DNA of 64,000 nucleotides from Phyto melanocephala. Its lineage: Eukaryota; Arthropoda; Insecta; Diptera; Rhinophoridae. A program made the translations under genes and the position numbers. Below the pieces are notes generated by a model. That model ran no database searches. It had not been told where the DNA came from and saw only the letters and a program-made list of their open reading frames with translations. Positions 24,001 to 36,000 of the stretch are shown here, piece by piece. The stretch lies in assembly GCA_941918925.1 (NCBI GenBank), contig OW799233.1, positions 132,276,333-132,340,332 of the forward strand, read 5' to 3'. Each line of letters opens with the position of its first letter. Within the stretch, counting starts at the first letter, position 1.

Positions 24001-27000
24001 ACTCTTTTTATTAGCAAATTATCGTTGTGCATATTAAAGATACACACTTTTTAGAAGAGAGTGCTATGCTTGTTCCTTGTGTCATTAGCAGATTCATTGG
24101 CTATTTTAGAGTTACCAATATTTCAAACTACCTGAATACATATGCACAATCTAAAGCAAGTAGTTATTACATATATGTAGTTATATTTATACGTTCACAT
24201 GCAAAAGATTAGTACAGACAAAACAAAAAGTATAAAATTATATTTTTGTCATCCATGCCCCGGCACTATGAACAGTTTAATGAAAAAACTAAAAGCATAA
24301 AACAACATTTTTAAGTTAAACAATTATTCAAGTGGTAACTTATTGCACACATGAATGTATGTATTAAATGTAATACAGTGGTACGTACATGTATTAATTG
24401 TTGTATTTACGATATTGTTTTATTGGTTTATATAAGACGCTAGATATTAGTTGATTTATCTTTAAAAAAAATTTGTAGTGACATTCGGCTAATTTAAATT
24501 ACATACATGAAGACATACATATATTCATAATTTTATATATAAATATTGTTATGGTCTTGCAGAACCGGGCCGCTTTGCATGCCCAAACAAAGTTTTTGCA
24601 TTGTATTCATAAGGACATAGATTTTACGTATGAGGGTATCTTTTCCTCTACTCCGATCCTTTCCCGTTATAAATATCAAAAGTATCCCGTACGTAAAGTA
24701 GCTCATGCTAAGTTTACACTAATTGCAATTAGTATAATGAATGTATTTTTTAATATGGGTGTACAATCTCAACTGATAGCAGCTAATTAAACAGAATTAA
24801 AAGCCTATAACAATTGTAGTTAAGGAGATATGCCATTGTATGGGAGGTACCACGTCCCCTTATTCAACCGCATCCAATTTTTTTAATGAGTTGTAACATT
24901 TTTATTAAAATGTAATACCTGGGGCCGAATTACGGCATTCGATATCGATCGAAATTTAAATCGAACGTGACAAATTTTCTTATATTTTGTATATGATTCT
25001 AATAAGAATATTCTCATTTTCGATCGATATCGAATGGCGTAATTTGGCCCCAGAATTAAAAACTTAAACATTTAAAGTTCCTGAAATATATCCTAAATTA
25101 GCTTCTTTTTCCTTGCTCCGATTGAATCAATTTTTGTCTGTTATAACCCAACATACCAAATAGAAATAAAACTGCAATACCACTTGTGAATAATATTATG
25201 ACAATAGTGGATTCACAACTATTTCTGAACAGTTCGTATGTATGCACACAAAAACTATGCTTCTTAAGTACATATGTACGGGAAATTTGTCAACAAGTGC
25301 AGTTTTATTTGTTGACAAATTTCTTTTGTGTTTTGCATTTAGTGTTCAAATTTCAAAGTGAATAAAAGTTATAATTGTGTTGTGCAAAAAAATAAATGGT
25401 ATGTAATATTATTTATACTAAAATAATTAGAAATGCCTTACAAATATAAAAAAAGGGTTAGAACAGAAACAAAAGAAGTAATTGAACTTCTTTTTAATAA
25501 CAAAACACCAAAAAATAATTACAAGGATAATCTTAAATCAATATTATTTTCGTAAGCTTATTCTACTATTACAAGCAATAGCTTATAGTAATCGTGTACA
25601 TTTAAGCTTATGAATAAGGGTTCCGTTTCGATTATTCTATAATTGTTTCACAAACATTTTACAATCGATTCACAACTCTTTTACAAGCTTGCGGCTTGTG
25701 TTGGTAAGCTTATTATAATATTATTCACAAGTCATTTGGTATGTTGGGAAGAAAAAGGGGACCATTTTTAGCTTAACTATGTAAGGTCTTATTAAAATAC
25801 TTAACACTAATTACGATTTTGATGAATTAAATAAAGTGGGCGTAAATGTGATTGTAATATCTTTGAAATATCATTTAAAAATTGATTCAAGTTTTCAATT
25901 GAAATTTAAAAATTATTCGCAGTTTAAATACTGTAAGATATTAAAAATTATTATATATATATATTATTATATATATTATTATATTACATTAGACTCAAAT
26001 ATATGGAGTAAAAATTTACCAAAGAATATAATTTAAAAAAAATTAACCAATTAAAAACAGTTGCAAAAAATAACATCCTACCAAAAAAAGAAAATTAAAC
26101 GGATTTTTTAAGGGGTTCAACAGATATGCTACAGATTGCCACAGATATTAAATATCGGCGTGCCATTAGGAATATGTTTATATGAATATAAAAATATTCC
26201 CCATATTCCACACAATCATATTAGATGAAAACAGAAATATTATGTTTGTTTACATCAGAGAATGACATCAATCGCATTCAAATGGCAATTTTTTGTCTTT
26301 GGGAAAATGAATATTGAGCTAGCAATACGCACTAACTAAATGAAAGTTGTTATTGCATAATTCAATTTAGCATGTCTTTTGCTGCAAAATGCTTGTAGTT
26401 GTTGCAAATTCTAAACACTCCAACCAATCACAAAAGCAGTAAGTTTGTTTGAGTATTTTACTGTTTAAATGTTTACGAACAAAAGAAAAACAATAACACG
26501 AACGCAATGAAAAATAATGCAATTTCTCGTACATTTTTAATAAAATATACTACTTAGAAGCATTCTTGTTTTGAAGCATTTTTATTTATTAGTACTAAAG
26601 CGTATGTTTGACCAGTAATAAATATTATCAATTTTTAAGAAAAAAAATTGTTTACAAATATCAGCTATACATATGTACTTCAAAATTTAAGAAACAAAAT
26701 TATAGTAATTTTTTAAAGTAAATTTTATTATGTTCTGGAAGCTGGCAACATGTTGGTTGAGTCCACATAACAACCGTGTTGTGTACCAATGACGAGGAGA
26801 GATTTGACCATTTTTTTAAAACCTCCACCGGCTACAATTGAAAATGCACGACAGTCCTCCACAACCCATTGCGAACACGCTATCAAAAAACCTTCTTTAT
26901 CTAGATTACTTTTTTTTTTTAAGAAACAGCGCGATTTCCTACGTCATAACACTTGTAGCAGAGGAGATTGGATGTTTGTCTTCCATTAAATTTTAAAATA

Positions 27001-30000
27001 CGATTGCATTTTTCACAAATTACCACTCCTCCAATAATTCTACCATCCTCATTTTCAATGTAGGAAAAAATTTCCCAAATTTTACTTCTACTATTTCCCT
27101 TTCATAAGTGAAAAACACAAATTTCAATATTTTTAAGAATTTCTGAATTCATTTTTTCAAAAATATTTGCAGTTAATAACAAATAATAAAAAACACTATT
27201 TTAGTCAAAAGAGTTGAGCTTTAATGAATCATTTGAGTATTTTGTATACAAAGGAATGTTTTGTATGTTGTTATTGCTAACGGTATCGAGAAAAATATTA
27301 AGCAATAAACAATGCATTTACAAAAGCAAACTCTACAATCAATGCAATTGCTACTATTAATTACAGAAAATAAAGCAAAAGCAATAAAAATAGGAGAAGT
27401 CAGTAAAATTGAATTAACTCATGTCATTCTCTGGTTTGCATTGATGGCGAAAGATATTTTGCATGATTTTGAACTCAATTTTAGCCAATCTTTTATGACA
27501 AATTATTTTTTTTTTATATTTAGAGAGGCATTATTGAGAAAAAAGTTGTGACAATGTAATTCCCTTTGAACTGCTTTAAATATTTTTTTTTTATAAATTT
27601 AAATCAAATTACTTTACCATCAGTTGAATCTCTGCATAACCACTTTTTTTGTCTTATTTTTTGCTCAAACAAAAAGACTGGTACGATTGTCATACATGTT
27701 TTCCCTAATGTCTGATGGTTTCATTAGATACCCAGCTTGCATATTCAATCGTCAATGTCTACTAGGAATCTCATGAAGAGCGTTTTAAATCGTCGAAGAG
27801 TTTATTTTTTAATCAAAGAAGATTTATCGCATGGGAGAAACTGTTACACAAGCTGATTCTTCTGTAAGATTCTTTCACAACACAGCAAAAGACGCTTATA
27901 TAATAGCAAAGGAATCGTTTAAGATTGTGTGTAGGGATTACCTAAGAAGCCTTTCTTAAAAATGTCAAGAATCGAATAAAACTCGTTTAGGAATTTTCTT
28001 ACAACTAGTTAAATGCTTGGACGTAGGTTTTATGTATAATTGTATTTTTTAAAAGTGTCATTCATAAACTTAAAACCACTTGCGATTTTTTATTCTTAAG
28101 CTCTGTACAGACGGTTGTTAGATCTGACATAATTGCTTTACCTAAACATAAGTATGCTAACAATGGAATGACAATGAAGAATTGCTTTCATAAGATAAAT
28201 TGTCAGTTCAGACAGTTGTCAGACTTTCATCAAAAAAAGCTAACAATTTCATTGGCAGATATTGTTCTAACAATAACTTTATCTGACGATGTTGTCCGGC
28301 AAAAAATTTTAAGTTTAGACGGTTGTCAGATGACGATAAAAAAAATTGTTAGATGAGTTGTCAGAATTGCTTTAGTCTTGTTGTTTTTTACAATTTTAGA
28401 TTTCTATGGCGTCTGGGAATCTGAAATCTTCCATTGATTTAAAAATGGAATACTTTGTACCGCCCTCTTTAAATTCACAATAATTTTTTTTTATTAATTA
28501 TCATTTTATTCTCCAATTATTGACACAAAACTAAAAAAACAAGAAACATACAAGAAAATTAATAATTTTGTTTTGCAAAACAGCTGTTGCATTGAAATAA
28601 CCTTTTAAAGTGATGCCATATGAAAAAACATATTTAAAATTCCTACGTTTCTAAAAAATTCTCCCACACATGTCCTAGTACACAAAATAAAGAAACTGAC
28701 AAATAGATTAAAGAACATTATGTTTAAGCTATAATTTCAAGATGGCCGCCAACAAAATAGCGGACAGATCTGTATATATGAGAAAATTTTTGTAATGAAC
28801 GCCACCCTTAATAGTGTTGTCCAATAAAAGGGCTTGAAAATTCTTTATCTAAGATGGCGTACAAAACAAAATGGCGAATTACATATTTTTTCCAACCCCA
28901 CTACAAAATGACGTACAACGGTATAAGCCAATCCTATATTAAGCTTATGTGACAGCGCATAGACAAAGGGACCTAAGGGTAAAAACAGGTTTTGTTCAGA
29001 ATAGCCATTTTAAAGATTAAATGATTTTTCTATTTTTTTAAATTGTTCATAAGAGAAAAAAAATTTTTTGTAGTTTCGTAAAATCAGGTTATTTTGTTAA
29101 TTAAGTAGGGGAAAAAATGAAAATAAATAAATTTTACCGTTACGTCCCTTTCTATTTGCGCTTAGAATCGTCGACTTCACTTTTATAAAACGCGCATATC
29201 TCTGGGAGGGAACACTTTTGGGGCAAGGGATCGGTAACATTCGATGCTCAGATGTTGTCCACATCAAAAAAAAAAGTAAAAATTGTTTTTTTTACCCTTA
29301 GGTCCCTTTCTTTATGCGCTGTCACTTATAATAATTCATATATGCAAGTATGTATGTATGTATAGAAGTTCACGATTATATAGTATATGTATGTATAGAT
29401 ATCTTTGATTATAGTATGCAGATGTATGTATATTTTTTTTGCTTTTAGTTTTTCTTTGTAAATTAGGATTAAGTTATTTTTGCAGAACTTAAGCGAGTGC
29501 CTAAAAACAAAACAAATGCTGGTGAAGTGTATATTAGATTCGGCGCAGTCGAATATAACGCTCTTAGTTGTTTTTATTTATATGTTTTATTTGAACATGT
29601 TTAAGTAACAATATAGAAAGTACAAGAAAATTCCTAGAAACAGCATTCTATTCAACAATACTAAAAGTAAAATTTTATACATCTGACATCACTGACTTGT
29701 ATGACAATGACGCCATTGTCAAATGCACAAAACTTGTAAATCTGCCAATTTAAAATTATATGACGATATGTGTCAAAGTTCTGAGAATAGCGACTAAGGG
29801 TGTTCAGACAATTGTCATATATCTGACAATATTGTTGCCATGTGACCGCCTGTCAATGGTCTGACAATGATTTTTCTGCCAACATTGTTAGGCAAAAATT
29901 GCCAGTTCACACGGTTGTAAGGCATTTATTACCAATTTTTCAGGCAATATTGTACGATCTGACAACCGTGTGTACAAAGCTTTAGTACTCATTTCAGTCT

Positions 30001-33000
30001 TTTTCTTTTTAAACAAAAAAACTTCACTTTTTAATTGTTAACTTTTTATTTTAATTTAAAAAAATCACCACCTGCACGTTTTAAATCAAAAAATTAAGTA
30101 AAAGGTTGATGAGCAAGTAAGAATCTTATATTCAGCCGTGCCGAATCTGATAATACCCTTCACCATCACGTAGTTCCGTTGTGTTTTATTATTCCATTTT
30201 TGATTTTGAATTTTGGCTTGTGTTTTTTGGTTGTGTTTTATTATTCAATTTTTTATTTTGAATTTTTGCATAGTTGGTTGTGTTTAAGCCCTTTTATTTG
30301 ATACGCATATTGATGACGTATTGATGGCCGTTTTTAATATTTTTGACCCATATATTCGCCATTTTATTTCGAACGCCATCTCGGATTTTAACTTTTTCAT
30401 TGTTTACTGTGTTCTACTGGCCAAGTACTTTCGTTTGATGCCAATATTGATGTGGGTAAATTTTTGGATTACTAGATTTTAACTATATTTAAACTAATTG
30501 TATGCCATTTTGAGTGCCCTATATTCTGCTTGTAAAGGCCTTTCTTTTGATAACCATATCGTTTCTCTACGATGTCCAAAAATTAATTAGGTTTAATAAC
30601 TTGACATTTGTAAAAAATACATATTTTTCAAAATTATTTTTGCCTATAACTTTATCGGTTAGTAATCGATTTATACAAAATTTGTTAATAATATCTCTAG
30701 AAAGAAATGTTATTTTGTTGTGTTCATTTGCTCATATCTTAAAAAGTTTATGGGCGATCGTGCTGGATTTCAATAGCAATTCATTCCAGGATATTTGCAA
30801 TAGATTGATACTACATACAGATCTGAGTAATATGTGAGGGTCTTTAAAATTTGATTTAAACCAACACACAGTTTGAAAGAGAGCCTATGTCGAGGTTTCC
30901 CTAGTCATAGGCTTTCAGCAATTATATACTTTGTGGGGTCGGAAATCAATATTGTAAAAAACACAAACGCAATGACAAAGCTATATAGTATATCCTTAAA
31001 ACTACAGGTGAAGGGTATAAAAATGAAGAATAAACTATGACATGCTGTTTGTTTCTGTTTATCTAATCAGTAAAAATCATAAAAATAAAAACAATAATAT
31101 TTTAATATTTAATCATCGTGTATTAAACATTTTAAAATTTAAAGACGACTGTGTCTGAAAAAGCTTAAAGTTAGATAAACAAGTTTTTGCACACTTCAAG
31201 TGCAAGTTAAATACTCCAATTATTAAAGACGAGCATATTAGAACATTTTTAAAAAAAATAAAGGAAACAATATAAAAATTTTTGTTTTTGTTACTCGTCA
31301 GATCATCAGGAAGCTTTTATTCGAATAACATGTGCTTATAAGGAAGTTCTAGGCATATAAAGGTCTGGCTTTGAAACTGAAAATTGGCTCGAAAAAGGTT
31401 TCAAATGTTCTAAAGAAGTATAAGGGCGACTTGAAGATCAATCGCAAGAGGAGCGGGTACGACAGGTACAATAAATTTTAAAAAATAGATCAAAGAATGC
31501 TTAAAGGAGCGTCTAAAGCCTTTTGTTATAAAGCATGAAGTGTCAACTTTCTTTTGGTCCGATGTAGCCTCCAGTCATTACAGCTAATCGCCGTTGAACG
31601 GGTTATTAAATAATAACGTGCTTTTGGTAGCAAAAAACATATCTAATAAAATATCCAGAACTCTGGCTAATTGAAAGTTACTAGGCTTTGTTCAAAAAAG
31701 AAATTAAAGCAACAAAAAATAAATATAAGCAGCTAAAGATACTCGCGGAAAGTAGTGTTTGAATTATGTAATGAACAATTTTTAAACGCAGTTGTTAATA
31801 CAGTGCATTCGGCTTATTGTATTTATGTGATATGTACTTAACTAGAAATGCTAATATTAAATTGTCGATTATTCCGAAGAAATAATTTTTGCAAAACAGG
31901 AATAAGTAAATATTTTAGATAAGTTTTTGCAAAATTTTTTTATTGGTTAAAACTTTATACTTTTTGCTTACGTGTTAGGATTTTGTTTTAATTGGTGACT
32001 TAATTTTTTCTATTATTTTCATTACCAGTGGTGTCTCCTTATTTGATTGGTTTCTTTATATATTGTACTTTAATGCTTTTGACAAAAGTTGATAGTTTGT
32101 CACGTTGGCATATCATTTATGCAGATTTGTTTTCTTGATTAACTTATACACACTTGTCTATGGATGATTTAGAGGAACTAATTCAAAGTCTAATTCGTTG
32201 GGTTTCCTGTTTTATCTTCTGAATATGGCATTATTACAAACCCAGTTTATTAAAGTTGTAGATAAAATAAAATATCTTTGTTTTAAGAAATGATCACTTA
32301 AATTTCCAATTTTATTTCAAATTATTATAACCCTTACACGACAGGGTATATCTGTGGAGCTAAAAGGGCAAATGTCACTTTTTTGCTCTTTTGAGTTAAT
32401 TATTGCATTAGATTTGTTTTCTTGCTATTACTATTTATAAATTTGGTATGCCTCTGGAGATACTCATGAAAAAAATAAAAAATTTGGACAAATTGGTCAC
32501 TAATCAGCAAAGTTATAGGCAAAAAATATATATTTTGTATAAATATATATCAAAATTTTTTAAACTCCAAAATAATTTTTGAACACGCCTAAATTATAAG
32601 ACGTAATCTCAGAAACTATTTCTAAAACTATCAAATCGGTTTGAAGCCAACTGAGATATCAGAGCCAAAGCACAACTGCTTCGATTTTTTTCCTAAAATT
32701 TACAAACGCAAATATATATTTGTCAGTTTTTAAACAACTAAGAGAGCCAATATGTGGATCAAATGAAAGGTCTTGAGTATTAAAATATAGTAAGATTTGA
32801 AAAGACAAAATTCAAGATGGCGTTCTAGATTAAATGGCGAACATATGAGCCAAATATAGTAGTTATGACTTTGTAACCACAATATTAGTATCAAAAAAAA
32901 TTCTCGCCAGTACAATGTAGTAAACTATAAAATAGTGTAAAATCCAAGATGTCGTCTGAAAGAATATGTCGGATCGAATTTTTTTAACCTCATCAATATG

Positions 33001-36000
33001 GGTATCAAATGAAAGGGCTTGACTAGTAGAAGACAATTAACTATGTAAAAAAAACAAATAAGAGTGGTATATTCGGCCGTGCCGAATCTTATATACCCTT
33101 CACAACGTGTAGTCATGCAATAACAATTGTTTGTATCACCATTCATCTCATATGAAATACGTACATACATATATAAAAATATCCCATTGTAAAATTATAA
33201 ATTGAGTTAACGTATGTGTTTCCAAAAAAAAAAAAAATTTTTAAATAAATAAAAAAAAAAATTAAAAAATAAATAAAAAAAACAAATAAAAAAATTTAAA
33301 AAAAAATACAAAAAATATTTAAAAACAAGTAACAGTGCTATATTCGGCCGTGCCGAATCTTATATACCCTTCACAACGTGTAGTCATGCAATAACAATTG
33401 TTTTTATCACCATTCATCCCATATAAAATACGTGCATACCAGAGTCTGACTTCGGTTATCCGAAAAAAAAATAACTCGAATATTTACTTATCTTTTTCGG
33501 TTATAAGTATAACCATGCATTTATCACAGAAAATAGCTACTCGTACATGCATGAATTGCTACGGTTACGAGTATATTTATTACTTATTTTCAAAAATACT
33601 CTCTATACATACGTATTATTCGGATATACATGTGCGAAAACAAATTACTTATAAGTATTGGCAAAATACTTATAAGTATCGGCAAAATACTTATAAGTAT
33701 TGCGACATACTTATAAGTACTTTTGAACAAAAAAACAAGTAAAAAACAAGTAAAAGTGCTTTATTCTGCTCTTTCATTTTTTATCAAACAAAAAGAAAAT
33801 TGGTCAGGGCTGGAACTATTTGTATAGTAAATATATATAACATAATTTATATTGCTTATTAATTTAAATAAGCAACGAGCTAACACATAATAATAAAATA
33901 TTTTCTTTAAATAAAAATAAATCTACTTATATTTATTATTTATTTTTAGTATTAAGAAACGCAACTGTTATACCTGAAATTTGTATGGCTTATCAACTTA
34001 AAAAAAAATTATTTTGATATAAAAGCAGAAAAAGATAAGTAAAAATTAAAGAAAATAAAAGTGAAAATTTAGTTGACTTGATACTGGCAATAGATATGTA
34101 TTTAACAATGTATTTTTTATTTTGATTTACTATTTATATAATTACGTATGTATTTACATTGCTTTTTGTTAGGAAAAAATCTGTAAGAATTTTGACCTTA
34201 ATTATTGAAAAAAAAACACAAATTTCCAAGGAAAATCCATCATTAAGAAGGGTGCTCTTATACAGGTAGTGATGACAGCCTATCTGACCCATATAAATTA
34301 ATGCCAGAAATAACCTGTAAATATTTTATGTTCTGGACCACATAATGGAACATTCATTAAAAAAAATTTTAAAACTTTATTTTGAAATCGAATTTGTGTT
34401 CACACAGTGAGATTTGAGAGTATGAATAATTATTACCATAAATTGTATTCAAAGTCAGATATTAACCTTTCCATCCCTGCTTTTTATGTATAAAAATCTA
34501 CTTCTCATCGTGAAGTGAGAGGTTCTATTACATCACAAGTGTTGTCAACTTTATGATTCAAAAAACATCAAAACAGGAAAAAACGTTTGTATTTTAAGAA
34601 TATGCGTAAAGTTTAAAATTTTGAATTTTCGATTTTATTTATTTTATAAAATTATAAATTTCGTTATTAGAAACTTTAGGCCTAAAATAAGTTTCCATAT
34701 AATATCATTAATAATAATAATAATAAATTTTAAGTTAAAGTTGTAACTTTAACTTCACAGTTGGTCATATAATCGCTACTTTAAAAATAATTACAGCTTT
34801 TGGTTTTATGCATATCATTATTCTTTTCTTTACTTTTATAAAAAGTTATGTTTGTTTAACCATAGAAGATATCAGAAACATATATATTTAAATTATAACT
34901 AATAATAATATAAAATAAATAATCTATTTATACAGTTTTTTAAATGTAAGCTAAGGATCTTTATAACAAAAGCATTGTCTATTATTAATTCTTATCATTT
35001 TTGTTGCGTTGTTTCGTAAGAAATTTACCTTGCAAGAATTGTTCTTTATTTGAATTTAGTATTTTTACTTCGATAAGAAAAAGATTGCACTAAAGAATTT
35101 GAGAAATCACATCGAGCACTGACTCAAATTTTTTGCGCGACAAAAATTTTAAAAAGCACAAATAATATTGCATAAAGCCAAAGTTGACAACGCTGGATAG
35201 GAACACAACAGAGAGAGTGTAATTATTTCTGTAAAATACCTGATACCCAGCAAACAAGAACACAAATATTAAAGTATTATGCCGTGTTATACATTCTAAG
35301 CTAATATTTTAAGCTGTATAACGAGACAAATCAATTTTAAAAGGTTTTAATCAACCACTAAATAGTTATTTATAAGTAAATAAACATAATGCTATTATCT
35401 GATTATTATTTTCCCGCAGAAAAAAACGATATTCTGTTTTTGTTTTTTGGAAAATTAATAGAGAAAAACAAACAAAAACCATATAATTTTTTCTTGACGG
35501 ACTTAAAATATCTAAAAAAAGTTAATAAAAAAAACAATAAACAACAAATATATCTGTTAAAACTAATAAATATATCTTAATATAAGATTTTTTTCTGTAA
35601 GGAAATATGTAGAAATGCCTTCAATTTTGATATCTTAAGCCATATATTCTAAATAAAAGTTAAGTCAGGACATATATTCCAATTATATCAATACTTATAT
35701 AGGAAATTAATTATGATTCGAATAAATTACCAAAGTAGTGGCATATACTTTTGCTTAGTAACACTTTTCTTTAAATATTGATGTAAACAAAACTGTATTT
35801 TGGATATTTTCAAATACTAATTAAATAATATATATAAATTATTAATATATTAATTGGTAAATTATATTCATTTACTACCATTTGATTATTGTTTTTATTT
35901 TTTAAATATAAATGTTAGTATTTAGAAAAATTATGTGCAAAAATGGAAGTTTTTGGTAGATTTTAGTGCATTTTTTGACAAATTTGTTAGGAATAATATT

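Larger units (their letters stand above)
28096..29984. mobile_element. Inverted-repeat element with TTGTCAGA motifs, interrupted by nested repeats
   Basis: Left end TTAAGCTCTGTACAGACGG and right end (complement) CTAAAGCTTTGTACACACGG continue into GTTGTxAGATC on both sides. Both arms (28096-28400 and 29680-29984) are packed with TTGTCAGA/TCTGACAA. The centre holds a hairpin-head repeat fragment and a separate MITE (28949-29325). Non-coding. Confidence 0.6.

Noticed and set aside
27312..27551. A 79-codon plus-strand frame
   Set aside because: It runs across the right end of the hAT element at 27433 into flanking DNA and has no recognisable domain.
33398..33742. A 114-codon plus-strand frame with repeated TYKYWQN
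   Set aside because: It crosses the hAT-like element boundary and the repeats are the palindromic subterminal array; no protein family is recognisable.
35389..35580. A 63-codon Lys/Asn-rich frame inside the hAT-like element
   Set aside because: Composition is that of AT-rich non-coding DNA; no motif and no conserved context.
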